From Heligmosomoides polygyrus polygyrus (taxonomy: Eukaryota > Nematoda > Chromadorea > Rhabditida > Heligmosomidae), in contig OX377206.1 in assembly GCA_947396885.1 (NCBI GenBank), forward strand, positions 45,987,631 to 46,051,630: DNA of 64,000 nucleotides, in the 5' to 3' direction. The position numbers and the translations under genes are program-made. Below are positions 11,701-25,900 of this stretch, in pieces. The stretch's first letter is position 1; each line of letters opens with the position of its first letter. The notes under the pieces are model-generated. The model searched no databases. It was given only the letters and a program-made list of their open reading frames with translations, and was not told the origin of the DNA.

Positions 11701-11976
11701 GCACGCCTTCTGAACGCTGACGCACATTGAAAGACGTCCAGTGTTCGCCTTTTGAATCTCTACCCACGATGGGCGACGTCTGCGGCACTTCTTCTGAACC
11801 CTGACGTACGATGAACGACGTCTAGCTCCCCCCCCCCCTCACCCCTAATCATTACTTAAGTTGGACGACGTCTACGGCACGCCTTCTGTATCCCTATGCA
11901 CCTTGGACGACGTCCAGTGTTCGCCTTTTGAATCTCTACCCACGTTGGGCGACGTCTGCGGCACTTCTTCTGAACC
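5751..11976. repeat. Domain 2: 3.14-kb tandem duplication
   Basis: Copy 1 runs from about 5750 and copy 2 from about 8891. Matching landmarks keep an offset of 3141: the a1 form CACGCCATCT at 5761 and 8902, and the a6 form CCTCCTAGTTATTAC after 5965 and 9106. Copies stay aligned to about 8835/11976, where one has GAAACTGACG and the other GAACCCTGACG. Differences are mostly C-tract lengths with a few substitutions, so the duplication is young relative to the divergence of monomer classes. Confidence 0.85.
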
Positions 11977-14900
11977 CTGACGTACGTTGAACGACGTCTA
12001 GCTCCCCCCCCCCTAATCATGACGTAAGTTGGACGACGTCTAGGGCACGCCTTCTGAACGCTGACGCACATTGAAAGACGTCCAGTGTTCGCCTTTTGAA
12101 TCTCTACCCACGATGGGCGACGTCTGCGGCACTTCTTCTGAACCCTGACGTACGATGAACGACGTCTAGCTCCCCCCCCCCCTCACCCCTAATCATTACT
12201 TAAGTTGGACGACGTCTAGGGCACGCCTTCTGAATCCCCATGCACCTTGGACGACGTCTAGGGCACGCATTCAAAATCCCCGACTCACGAAGGTCGACGT
12301 CTAGGGTAGCCTTCTGAATGCTGACGCACGTTGAACGACGTCCAGTGTTCGCCTTTTGAATCTATACCCACGCTGGGCGACGTCTGCGGCACTTCTTCTG
12401 AACCTTGATGTACGTTGAACGACGTCTAGCTCCCCCTCCTAATTATTACATAAGTTGGACGACATCTAGGGCACGCCTTCTGAATGCTGACGCACGTTGA
12501 ACGACGTCCAGTGTTCGCGTTTTGAATCTCTACCCACGCTGGGCGACGTCTGCGGCACTTCTTCTGAACCCTGATGTACGTTGAACGACGTCTAGCTCCC
12601 CCTCCTAATTATTACATAAGTTGGACGACATCTAGGGCACGCCTTCTGAATGCTGACGCACGTTGAACGACGTCCAGTGTTCGCGTTTTGAATCTCTACC
12701 CACTTGGGCGACGTCTGCGGCACTTCTTCTGAACCTGAGGTAGTTGAACGACGTCTAGCCCCCCCCTAATCATTACGTAAGTTGGACGACGTCTAGTGCA
12801 CGCCTTCTGAATCCCTATGCACCTTGGACGACGTCTAGGGCACGCATTCAAAATCTCCGACTCACGAAGGACGACTTCTGCGGCACTTCTTCTGAACCCT
12901 GACGTACGTTGAACGACGTCTAGCTCCCCCACCCCCTAATCATTACGTAAGTTGGACGACGTCTAGGGCACGCATTCAAAATCCCCGACTCACGAAGGAC
13001 GACGTCTGCGGCACTTCTTCTGAACCCTGACGTACGTTGAACGACGTCTAGCTCCCCCTCCTAATTATTACATAAGTTGGACGACATCTAGGGCACGCCT
13101 TCTGAAGGCTGACGCACGTAGAACCACGTCCAGTGTTCGCCTTTCGAATCTCTACCCACGTTGGGCGACGTCTGCGGCACTTCTTCTGAACCCTGACGTA
13201 CGTTGAACGACGTCTAGCCCCCCCCCCCCCTAATCATTACATAATTTGGACGGCGTCTGGGGCACGCCTTCTGAATGCTGACGCACGTTGAACGACGTCC
13301 AGTGTTCGCCTTTTGAATCTCTACCCACGTTGGGCGACATCTGCGGCACTTCTTCTGAACCCTGACGTACGTTGAACGACGTCTAGCTCCCCCCCCCCCT
13401 AATCATGACGTAAGTTGGACGACGTCTAGGGCACGCCTTCTGAACGCTGACGCACATTGAAAGACGTCCAGTGTTCGCCTTTTGAATCTCTACCCACGAT
13501 GGGCGACGTCTGCGGCACTTCTTCTGAACCCTGACGTACGTTGAACGACGTCTAGCTCCCCCCCCCCCCTCACCCCTAATCATTACGTAAGTTGGACGAC
13601 GTCTACGGCACGCCTTCTGTATCCCTATGCACCTTGGACGACGTCCAGTGTTCGCCTTTTGAATCTCTACCCACGTTGGGCGACGTCTGCGGCACTTCTT
13701 CTGAAACTGACGTACGTTGAACGACGTCTAGCTCCCCCCCTAATCATTACGTAAGTTGGACGACGTCTAGGGCACGCCTTCTGAATCCCTATGCACCTTG
13801 GACGACGTCTAGGGCACGCATTCAAAATCCCCGACTCACGAAGGACGACGTCTAGGGTAGCCTTCTGAATGCTGACGCACGTTGAACGACGTCCAGTGTT
13901 CGCCTTTTGAATCTCTACCCACGCTGGGCGACGTCTGCGGCACTTCTTCTGAACCCTGACGTACGTTGAACGACGTCTAGCTCCCCCTCCTAATTATTAC
14001 ATAAGTTGGACGACATCTAGGGCACGCCTTCTGAATGCTGACGCACGTTGAACGACGTCCAGTGTTCGCCTTTTGAATCTCTACCCACCCTGGGCGACGT
14101 CTGCGGCACTTCTTCTGAACCCTGACGTACGTTGAACGACGTCTAACCCCCCCCCCCCATAATCATTACGTAAGTTGGACGACGTCTAGGGCACGCCTTC
14201 TGAAAGCTGACGCACGTTGAACGACGTCCAGTGTTCGCCTTTTGAATCTCTACCCACGTTGGGCGACGTCTGCGGCATTTCTTCTGAACCGTGACATACG
14301 TTGAACGACGTCTAGCCCCCCCCCACCTAATCATTACGTAGGTGGGACGACGTCTAGGGTACGCCTTCTGAATCCCTATGCACCTTGGACGACCTCTAGG
14401 GCACGCCTTCTGAATGCTGACGCACGTTGAACGACGTCCAGTGTTCGCCTTTTGAATCTCTACCCACGTTGGGCGACGTCTGCGGCACTTCTTCTGAACC
14501 CTGACGTACGTTGAACGACGTCTAGCTCCCCCTGCTAATTATTACATAAGTTGGACGACATCTAGGGCACGCCTTCTGAATGCTGACGCACGTTGAACGA
14601 CGTCCAGTGTTCGCCTTTTGAATCTCTACCCACCCTGGGCGACGTCTGCGGCACTTCATCTGAACCGTGACATACGTTGAACGACGTCTAGCCCCCCCCC
14701 CACATAATCATTACGTAGGTGGGACGACGTCCAGGGCACGCATTCAAAATCCTGACTCACGAAGGACGACGTCTAGGGCACGCCTTCTGAATGCTGACGC
14801 ACGTTGAACGACGTGCAGTGTTCGCCTTTTTAATCTCTACCCACGTTGGGCGACGTCTGCGGCACTTCTTCTGAGCCGTGACGTACATTGAACGACGTCT

Positions 14901-16184
14901 AGCCCCCCCCCCCACCTAATCATTACGTAGGTGGGACGACGTCTAGGGCACGCCTTCTGAATCCCTATGCACCTTGGACGACGTCAAGGGCACGCCTTCT
15001 GAATGCTGACGCACGTAGAACCACGTCCAGTGTTCGCCTTTCGAATGTCTACCCACGTTGGGCGACGTCTGCGGCACTTCTTCTGAACCCTGACGTAAGT
15101 AGGACGACGTCTAGGGCACGCCTTCTGAATCCCTATGCACCTTGGACGACGTCTAGTGCACGCATTCAAAATCTCCGACTCACGAAGGACGACGTCTGCG
15201 GCACTTCTTCTGAACCCTGACGTACGTTGAACGACGTCTAGCTCCCCCCCCCCCCTAATCATTACGTAAGTTGGACGACGTCTAGGGCACGCCATCTGAA
15301 TCCCTATGCACCTTGGACGACGTCTAGGGCACGCATTCAAAATCCCCGACTCACGAAGGTCGACGTCTAGGGTAGCCTTCTGAATGCTGACGCACGTTGA
15401 ACGACGTCCAGTGTTCGCCTTTTGAATCTATACCCACGTTGGGCGACGTCTGCGGCACTTCTTCTGAACCTGACGTACGATGAACTACGTCTAGCTCCCC
15501 CCTAATCATTACGTAAGTTGAACGACGTCTAGGGCACGCCTTCTGAATCCCTATGCACCTTGGACGACGTCTAGGGCACGCATTCAAAATCCACGACTGA
15601 CGAAGGTCGACGTCTAGGGTAGCCTTCTGAATGCTGACGCACGTTGAACGACGTCCAGTGTTCGCCTTTTGAATCTATACCCACGCTGGGCGACGTCTGC
15701 GGCACTTCTTCTGAACCCTGATGTACGTTGAACGACGTCTAGCTCCCCCTCCTAATTATTACATAAGTTGGACGACATCTAGGGCACGCCTTCTGAATGC
15801 TGACGCACGTTGAACGACGTCCAGTGTTCGCGTTTTGAATCTCTACCCACGTTGGGCGACGTCTGCGGCACTTCTTCTGAACCTGAGGTAGTTGAACGAC
15901 GTCTAGCCCCCCCCCTAATCATTACGTAAGTTAGACGACGTCTAGGGCACGCCTTCTGAATCCCTATGCACCTTGGACGACGTCTAGGGCACGCATTCAA
16001 AATCTCCGACTCACGAAGGACGACGTCTGCGGCACTTCTTCTGAACCCTGACGTACGTTGAACGACGTCTAGCTCCCCCACCCCCTAATCATTACGTAAG
16101 TTGGACGACGTCTAGGGCACGCCTTCTGAATCCCTATGCACCTTGGACGACGTCTAGGGCACGCATTCGAAATCCCCGACTCAC
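11977..16184. repeat. Domain 3: mosaic of blocks found elsewhere in the array
   Basis: Bases 12018 onward repeat those from about 11675 (offset about 344). The block at about 13.2-14.0 kb recurs at about 6.6-7.3, 9.7-10.5, 16.4-17.1 and 18.8-19.5 kb. The block at about 14.75-15.3 kb matches 5.2-5.77 kb at a constant offset of 9527. The part from 15.6 to 16.1 kb resembles 26.3-26.8 and 29.5-30.0 kb. All parts are the same six monomer classes; no other content is seen. Confidence 0.8.
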
Positions 16185-19100
16185 GAAGGTCGACGTCTAG
16201 GGTAGCCTTCTGAATGCTGACGCACGTTGAACGACGTCCAGTGTTCGCCTTTCGAATCTCTACCCACGTTGGGCGACGTCTGCGGCACTTCTTCTGAACC
16301 CTGACGTACGTTGAACGACGTCTAGCCCCCCCCCCCTAATCATTACATAATTTGGACGGCGTCTGGGGCACGCCTTCTGAATGCTGACGCACGTTGAACG
16401 ACGTCCAGTGTTCGCCTTTTGAATCTCTACCCACGTTGGGCGACATCTGCGGCACTTCTTCTGAACCCTGACGTACGTTGAACGACGTCTAGCTCCCCCC
16501 CCCTAATCATGACGTAAGTTGGACGACGTCTAGGGCACGCCTTCTGAACGCTGACGCACATTGAAAGACGTCCAGTGTTCGCCTTTTGAATCTCTACCCA
16601 CGATGGGCGACGTCTGCGGCACTTCTTCTGAACCCTGACGTACGTTGAACGACGTCTAGCTCCCCCCCCCCTCACCCCTAATCATTACGTAAGTTGGACG
16701 ACGTCTACGGCACGCCTTCTGTATCCCTATGCACCTTGGACGACGTCCAGTGTTCGCCTTTTGAATCTCTACCCACGTTGGGCGACGTCTGCGGCACTTC
16801 TTCTGAAACTGACGTACGTTGAACGACGTCTAGCTCCCCCCCTAATCATTACGTAAGTTGGACGACGTCTAGGGCACGCCTTCTGAATCCCTATGCACCT
16901 TGGACGACGTCTAGGGCACGCATTCAAAATCCCCGACTCACGAAGGACGACGTCTAGGGTAGCCTTCTGAATGCTGACGCACGTTGAACGACGTCCAGTG
17001 TTCGCCTTTTGAATCTCTACCCACGCTGGGCGACGTCTGCGGCACTTCTTCTGAACCCTGACGTACGTTGAACGACGTCTAGCTCCCCCTCCTAATTATT
17101 ACATAAGTTGGACGACATCTAATGCACGCCTTCTGAATGCTGACGCACGTTGAACGACGTCCAGTGTTCGCCTTTTGAATCTCTACCCACGTTGGGCGAC
17201 GTCTGCGGCATTTCTTCTGAACCGTGACATACGTTGAACGACGTCTAGCCCCCCCCCCCCACCTAATCATTACGTAGGTGGGACGACGTCTAGGGTACGC
17301 CTTCTGAATCCCTATGCACCTTGGACGACCTCTAGGGCACGCCTTCTGAATGCTGACGCACGTTGAACGACGTCCAGGGTTCGCCTTTTGAATCTCTACC
17401 CACGTTGAGCGACGTCTGCGGCACTTCTTCTGAACCCTGACGTACGTTGAACGACGTCTAGCTCCCCCTCCTAATTATTACATAAGTTGGACGACATCTA
17501 GGGCACGCCTTCTGAATGCTGACGCACGTTGAACGACGTCCAGTGTTCGCCTTTTGAATCTCTACCCACCCTGGGCGACGTCTGCGGCACTTCATCTGAA
17601 CCGTGACATACGTTGAACGACGTCTAGCCCCCCCCCCACATAATCATTACGTAGGTGGGACGACGTCCAGGGCACGCATTCAAAATCCTGACTCACGAAG
17701 GACGACGTCTAGGGCACGCCATCTGAATCTCTATGCACCTTGGACGACGTCTAGGGCACGCATTCGAAATCCCCGACTCACGAAGGTCGACGTCTAGGGT
17801 AGCCTTCTGAATGCTGACGCACGTTGAACGACGTCCAGTGTTCGCCTTTCGAATCTCTACCCACGTTGGGCGACATCTGCGGCACTTCTTCTGAACCCTG
17901 ACGTACGTTGAACGACGTCTAGCTTCCCCCCCCCTAATCATGACGTAAGTTGGACGACGTCTAGGGCACGCCTTCTGAACTCTGACGCACATTGAAAGAC
18001 GTCCAGTGTTCGCCTTTTGAATCTCTACCCACGATGGGCGACGTCTGCGGCACTTCTTCTGAACCCTGACGTACGTTGAACGACGTCTAGCTCCCCCCCC
18101 CCTCACCCCTAATCATTACGTAAGTTGGACGACGTCTACGGCACGCCTTCTGTATCCCTATGCACCTTGGACGACGTCCAGTGTTCGCCTTTTGAATCTA
18201 TACCCACGCTGGGCGACGTCAGCGGCACTTCTTCTGAACCGTGACATACGTTGAACGACGTCTAGCCCCCCCCCCCACCTAATCATTACGTAGGTGGGAC
18301 GACGTCTAGGGTACGCCTTCTGAATCCCTATGCACCTTGGACGACCTCTAGGGCACGCCTTCTGAATGCTGACGCACGTTGAACGACGTCCAGGGTTCGC
18401 CTTTTGAATCTCTACCCACGCTGGGCGACGTCTGCGGCACTTCTTCTGAACCGTGACATACGTTGAACGACGTCTAGCCCCCCCCCCCACCTAATCATTA
18501 CGTAGGTGGGACGACGTCTAGGGCACGCCTTCTGAATCCCTATGCACCTTGGACGACGTCTAGGGCACGCATTCAAAATCTCCGACTCACGAAGGTCGAC
18601 GTCTAGGGTAGCCTTCTGAATGCTGACGCACGTTGAACGACGTCCAGTGTTCGCCTTTCGAATCTCTACCCACGTTGGGCGACGTCTGCGGCACTTCTTC
18701 TGAACCCTGACGTACGTTGAACGACGTCTAGCCCCCCCCCCCTAATCATTACATAATTTGGACGGCGTCTGGGGCACGCCTTCTGAATGCTGACGCACGT
18801 TGAACGACGTCCAGTGTTCGCCTTTTGAATCTCTACCCACGTTGGGCGACATCTGCGGCACTTCTTCTGAACCCTGACGTACGTTGAACGACGTCTAGCT
18901 CCCCCCCCCTAATCATGACGTAAGTTGGACGACGTCTAGGGCACGCCTTCTGAACGCTGACGCACATTGAAAGACGTCCAGTGTTCGCCTTTTGAATCTC
19001 TACCCACGATGGGCGACGTCTGCGGCACTTCTTCTGAACCCTGACGTACGTTGAACGACGTCTAGCTCCCCCCCCCCTCACCCCTAATCATTACGTAAGT

Positions 19101-20240
19101 TGGACGACGTCTACGGCACGCCTTCTGTATCCCTATGCACCTTGGACGACGTCCAGTGTTCGCCTTTTGAATCTCTACCCACGTTGGGCGACGTCTGCGG
19201 CACTTCTTCTGAAACTGACGTACGTTGAACGACGTCTAGCTCCCCCCCTAATCATTACGTAAGTTGGACGACGTCTAGGGCACGCCTTCTGAATCCCTAT
19301 GCACCTTGGACGACGTCTAGGGCACGCATTCAAAATCCCCGACTCACGAAGGACGACGTCTAGGGTAGCCTTCTGAATGCTGACGCACGTTGAACGACGT
19401 CCAGTGTTCGCCTTTTGAATCTCTACCCACGCTGGGCGACGTCTGCGGCACTTCTTCTGAACCCTGACGTACGTTGAACGACGTCTAGCTCCCCCTCCTA
19501 ATTATTACATAAGTTGGACGACATCTAATGCACGCCTTCTGAATGCTGACGCACGTTGAACGACGTCCAGTGTTCGCCTTTTGAATCTCTACCCACGTTG
19601 GGCGACGTCTGCGGCATTTCTTCTGAACCGTGACATACGTTGAACGACGTCTAGCCCCCCCCCCACCTAATCATTACGTAGGTGGGACGACGTCTAGGGT
19701 ACGCCTTCTGAATCCCTATGCACCTTGGACGACCTCAAGGGCACGCCTTCTGAATGCTGACGCACGTTGAACGACGTCCAGGGTTCGCCTTTTGAATCTC
19801 TACCCACGTTGAGCGACGTCTGCGGCACTTCTTCTGAACCCTGACGTACGTTGAACGACGTCTAGCTCCCCCTCCTAATTATTACATAAGTTGGACGACA
19901 TCTAGGGCACGCCATCTGAATGCTGACGCACGTTGAACGACGTCCAGTGTTCGCCTTTTGAATCTCTACCCACCCTGGGCGACGTCTGCGGCACTTCATC
20001 TGAACCGTGACATACGTTGAACGACGTCTAGCCCCCCCCCCCACATAATCATTACGTAGGTGGGACGACGTCCAGGGCACGCATTCAAAATCCTGACTCA
20101 CGAAGGACGACGTCTAGGGCACGCCATCTGAATCTCTATGCACCTTGGACGACGTCTAGGGCACGCATTCGAAATCCCCGACTCACGAAGGTCGACGTCT
20201 AGGGTAGCCTTCTGAATGCTGACGCACGTTGAACGACGTC
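16185..20240. repeat. Domain 4: two 1.65-kb blocks offset by 2.4 kb
   Basis: Bases about 16185-17834 and 18590-20240 match with an offset of 2404-2406. Landmarks are the a3 form ACATCTAATGCACGCC near 17115 and 19521 and the a1 form GCCATCTGAATCTC near 17718 and 20122. Between them, 17835-18590 contains a repeated four-unit stretch with the a4 form CAGGGTTCGCC. The copies differ mainly in C-tract lengths. Confidence 0.8.
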
Positions 20241-22993
20241 CAGTGTTCGCCTTTTGAATCTATACCCACGTTGGGCGACGTCTGCGGCACTTCTTCTGAA
20301 CCTGACGTACGTTGAACTACGTCTAGCTCCCCCCCTAATCATTACGTAAGTTGGACGACGTCTAGGGCACGCCTTCTGAATCCCTATGCACCTTGGACGA
20401 CGTCTAGGGCACGCATTCAAAATCCCCGACTCACGAAGGTCGACGTCTAGGGTAGCCTTCTGAATGCTGACGCACGTTGAACGACGTCCAGTGTTCGCCT
20501 TTTGAATCTATACCCACGCTGGGCGACGTCAGCGGCACTTCTTCTGAACCGTGACATACGTTGAACGACGTCTAGCCCCCCCCCCCACCTAATCATTACG
20601 TAGGAGGGACGACGTCTAGGGTACGCCTTCTGAATCCCTATGCACCTTGGACGACCTCTAGGGCACGCCTTCTGAATGCTGACGCACGTTGAACGACGTC
20701 CAGGGTTCGCCTTTTGAATCTCTACCCACGCTGGGCGACGTCTGCGGCACTTCTTCTGAACCGTGACATACGTTGAACGACGTCTAGCCCCCCCCCACCT
20801 AATCATTACGTAGGTGGGACGACGTCTAGGGTACGCCTTCTGAATCCCTATGCACCTTGGACGACCTCTAGGGCACGCCTTCTGAATGCTGACGCACGTT
20901 GAACGACGTCCAGGGTTCGCCTTTTGAATCTCTACCCACGTTGAGCGACGTCTGCGGCACTTCATCTGAACCGTGACATACGTTGAACGACGTCTAGCCC
21001 CCCCCTCCTAATTATTACATAAGTTGGACGACATCTAGGGCACGCCTTCTGAATGCTGACGCACGTTGAACGACGTCCAGTGTTCGCCTTTTGAATCTCT
21101 ACCCACCCTGGGCGACGTCTGCGGCACTTCATCTGAACCGTGACATACGTTGAACGACGTCTAGCCCCCCCCCCCCCACATAATCATTACGTAGGTGGGA
21201 CGACGTCCAGGGCACGCATTCAAAATCCTGACTCACGAAGGACGACGTCTAGGGCACGCCATCTGAATCTCTATGCACCTTGGACGACGTCTAGGGCACG
21301 CATTCGAAATCCCCGACTCACGAAGGTCGACGTCTAGGGTAGCCTTCTGAATGCTGACGCACGTTGAACGACGTCCAGTGTTCGCCTTTTGAATCTATAC
21401 CCACGTTGGGCGACGTCTGCGGCACTTCTTCTGAACCTGACGTACGTTGAACTACGTCTAGCTCCCCCCCTAATCATTACGTAAGTTGGACGACGTCTAG
21501 GGCACGCCTTCTGAATCCCTATGCACCTTGGACGACGTCTAGGGCACGCATTCAAAATCCCCGACTCACGAAGGTCGACGTCTAGGGTAGCCTTCTGAAT
21601 GCTGACGCACGTTGAACGACGTCCAGGGTTCGCCTTTTGAATCTCTACCCACGTTGAGCGACGTCTGCGGCACTTCTTCTGAACCCTGACGTACGTTGAA
21701 CGACGTCTAGCTCCCCCTCCTAATTATTACATAAGTTGGACGACATCTAGGGCACGCCTTCTGAATGCTGACGCACGTTGAACGACGTCCAGTGTTCGCC
21801 TTTTGAATCTCTACCCACCCTGGGCGACGTCTGCGGCACTTCATCTGAACCGTGACATACGTTGAACGACGTCTAGCCCCCCCCCCCACATAATCATTAC
21901 GTAGGTGGGACGACGTCCAGGGCACGCATTCAAAATCCTGACTCACGAAGGACGACGTCTAGGGCACGCCATCTGAATCTCTATGCACCTTGGACGACGT
22001 CTAGGGCACGCATTCGAAATCCCCGACTCACGAAGGTCGACGTCTAGGGTAGCCTTCTGAATGCTGACGCACCTTGAACGACGTCCAGTGTTCGTCTTTT
22101 GAATCTATACCCACGTTGGGCGACGTCTGCGGCACTTCTTCTGAACCTGACGTACGTTGAACTACGTCTAGCTCCCCCCCTAATCATTACGTAAGTTGGA
22201 CGACGTCTAGGGCACGCCTTCTGAATCCCTATGCACCTTGGACGACGTCTAGGGCACGCATTCAAAATCCCCGACTCACGAAGGTCGACGTCTAGGGTAG
22301 CCTTCTGAATGCTGACGCACGTTGAACGACGTCCAGTGTTCGCCTTTTGAATCTATACCCACGCTGGGCGACGTCTGCGGCACTTCTTCTGAACCCTGAC
22401 GTACGTTGAACGACGTCTAGCTCCCCCCCCCCCCCCTAATCATGACGTAAGTTGGACGACGTCTAGGGCACGCCTTCTGAACGCTGACGCACATTGAAAG
22501 ACGTCCAGTGTTCGCCTTTTGAATCTCTACCCACGATGGGCGACGTCTGCGGCACTTCTTCTGAACCCTGACGTACGTTGAACGACGTCTAGCTCCCCAC
22601 CTCACCCCTAATCATTGCGTAAGTTGGACGACGTCTACGGCACGCCTTCTGTATCCCTATGCACCTTGGACGACGTCCAGTGTTCGCCTTTTGAATCTCT
22701 ACCCACGTTGGGCGACGTCTACGGCACTTCTTCTGAAACTGACGTACGTTGAACGACGTCTAGCTCCCCCCCCCCCCCTAATCATGACGTAAGTTGGACG
22801 ACGACTAGGGCACGCCTTCTGAACGCTGACGCACATTGAACGACGTCCAGTGTTCGCCTTTTGAATCTCTACCCACCCTGGGCGACGTCTGCGGCACTTC
22901 ATCTGAACCGTGACATACGTTGAACGACGTCTAGCCCCCCCCCCCACATAATCATTACGTAGGTGGGACGACGTCCAGGGCACGCATTCAAAA
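20241..22993. repeat. Domain 5: short superrepeats
   Basis: The a2 form opening CAGGGCACGCATTC after the a6 form ACATAATCATTACG occurs near 20072, 21209 and 21920 (offsets 1137 and 711), each followed by the a1 form GCCATCTGAATCTC. The same junction is seen near 17670, 31748 and 32937. The region is built from the same monomers with no insert. Confidence 0.75.
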
Positions 22994-25900
22994 TCCTGAC
23001 TCACGAAGGACGACGTCTAGGGCACGCCTTCTGAATGCTGACGCACGTTGAACGACGTGCAGTGTTCGCCTTTTTAATCTCTACCCACGTTGGGCGACGT
23101 CTGCGGCACTTCTTCTGAGCCGTGACGTACATTGAACGACGTCTAGCCCCCCCCCACCTAATCATTACGTAGGTGGGACGACGTCTAGGGCACGCCTTCT
23201 GAATCCCTATGCACCTTGGACGACGTCTAGGGCACGCCTTCTGAATGCTGACGCACGTAGAACCACGTCCAGTGTTCGCCTTTCGAATGTCTACCCACGT
23301 TGGGCGACGTCTGCGGCACTTCTTCTGAACCCTGACGTAAGTAGGACGACGCTAGGGCACGCCTTCTGAATCCCTATGCACCTTGGACGACGTCTAGTGC
23401 ACGCATTCAAAATCTCCGACTCACGAAGGACGACGTCTGCGGCACTTCTTCTGAACCCTGACGTACGTTGAACGACGTCTAGCTCCCCCCCCCCCCTAAT
23501 CATTACGTAAGTTGGACGACGTCTAGGGCACGCCATCTGAATCCCTATGCACCTTGGACGACGTCTAGGGCACGCATTCAAAATCCCCGACTCACGAAGG
23601 TCGACGTCTAGGGTAGCCTTCTGAATGCTGACGCACGTTGAACGACGTCCAGTGTTCGCCTTTTGAATCTATACCCACGTTGGGCGACGTCTGCAGCACT
23701 TCTTCTGAACCTGACGTACGTTGAACTACGTCTAGCTCCCCCCCTAATCATTACGTAAGTTGGACGACGTCTAGGGCACGCCTTCTGAACGCTGACGCAC
23801 ATTGAAAGACGTCCAGTGTTCGCCTTTTGAATCTCTACCCACGATGGGCGACGTCTGCGGCACTTCTTCTGAACCCTGACGTACGTTGAACGACGTCTAG
23901 CTCCCCACCTCACCCCTAATCATTGCGTAAGTTGGACCACGTCTACGGCACGCCTTCTGTATCCCTATGCACCTTGGACGACGTCTAGGGCACGCATTCA
24001 AAATCCCCGACTCACGAAGGACGACGTCTAGGGTAGCCTTCTGAATGCTGACGCACGTTGAACGACGTCCAGTGTTCGCCTTTTGAATCTCTACCCACGT
24101 TGGGCGACGTCTACGGCACTTCTTCTGAAACTGACGTACGTTGAACGACGTCTAGCTCCCCCCCCCCCTAATCATGACGTAAGTTGGACGACGACTAGGG
24201 CACGCCTTCTGAACGCTGACGCACATTGAAAGACGTCCAGTGTTCGCCTTTTGAATCTCTACCCACGATGGGCGACGTCTGCGGCACTTCTTCTGAACCC
24301 TGACGTACGTTGAACGACGTCTAGCTCCCCCCCTCACCCCTAATCATTACGTAAGTTGGACGACGTCTAGGGCACGCCTTCTGAATCCCTATGCACCTTG
24401 GACGACGTCTAGGGCACGCATTCAAAATCCCCGACTCACGAAGGACGACGTCTAGGGTAGCCTTCTGAATGCTGACGCACGTTGAACGACGTCCAGTGTT
24501 CGCCTTTTGAATCTCTACCCACCCTGGGCGACGTCTGCGGCACTTCATCTGAACCGTGACATACGTTGAACGACGTCTAGCCCCCCCCCCCCACATAATC
24601 ATTACGTAGGTGGGACGACGTCCAGGGCACGCATTCAAAATCCTGACTCACGAAGGACGACGTCTAGGGCACGCCTTCTGAATGCTGACGCACGTTGAAC
24701 GACGTGCAGTGTTCGCCTTTTTAATCTCTACCCACGTTGGGCGACGTCTGCGGCACTTCTTCTGAGCCGTGACGTACATTGAACGACGTCTAGCCCCCCC
24801 CCCCCCACCTAATCATTACGTAGGTGGGACGACGTCTAGGGCACGCCTTCTGAATCCCTATGCACCTTGGACGACGTCTAGGGCACGCCTTCTGAATGCT
24901 GACGCACGTAGAACCACGTCCAGTGTTCGCCTTTCGAATGTCTACCCACGTTGGGCGACGTCTGCGGCACTTCCTCTGAACCCTGACGTAAGTAGGACGA
25001 CGTCTAGGGCACGCCTTCTGAATCCCTATGCACCTTGGACGACGTCTAGTGCACGCATTCAAAATCTCCGACTCACGAAGGACGACGTCTGCGGCACTTC
25101 TTCTGAACCCTGACGTACGTTGAACGACGTCTAGCTCCCCCCCCCTAATCATTACGTAAGTTGGACGACGTCTAGGGCACGCCATCTGAATCCCTATGCA
25201 CCTTGGACGACGTCTAGGGCACGCATTCAAAATCCCCGACTCACGAAGGTCGACGTCTAGGGTAGCCTTCTGAATGCTGACGCACGTTGAACGACGTCCA
25301 GTGTTCGCCTTTTGAATCTATACCCACGTTGGGCGACGTCTGCGGCACTTCCTCTGAACCCTGACGTAAGTAGGACGACGTCTAGGGCACGCCTTCTGAA
25401 TCCCTATGCACCTTGGACGACGTCTAGGGCACGCCTTCTGAATGCTGACGCACGTAGAACCACGTCCAGTGTTCGCCTTTCGAATGTCTACCCACGTTGG
25501 GCGACGTCTGCGGCACTTCCTCTGAACCCTGACGTAAGTAGGACGACGTCTAGGGCACGCCTTCTGAATCCCTATGCACCTTGGACGACGTCTAGTGCAC
25601 GCATTCAAAATCTCCGACTCACGAAGGACGACGTCTGCGGCACTTCTTCTGAACCCTGACGTACGTTGAACGACGTCTAGCTCCCCCCCCTAATCATTAC
25701 GTAAGTTGGACGACGTCTAGGGCACGCCTTCTGAATCCCTATGCACCTTGGACGACGTCTAGGGCACGCCTTCTGAATGCTGACGCACGTAGAACCACGT
25801 CCAGTGTTCGCCTTTCGAATGTCTACCCACGTTGGGCGACGTCTGCGGCACTTCCTCTGAACCCTGACGTAAGTAGGACGACGTCTAGGGCACGCCTTCT

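Noticed and set aside
24769..25113. Plus-strand frames reading PWTTSRARLLN-type 14-residue repeats (also 25312-25659, 53709-54053, 54251-54598).
   Set aside because: Same 42-bp periodicity artefact, overlapped by minus-strand frames and duplicated only because the DNA block is duplicated.
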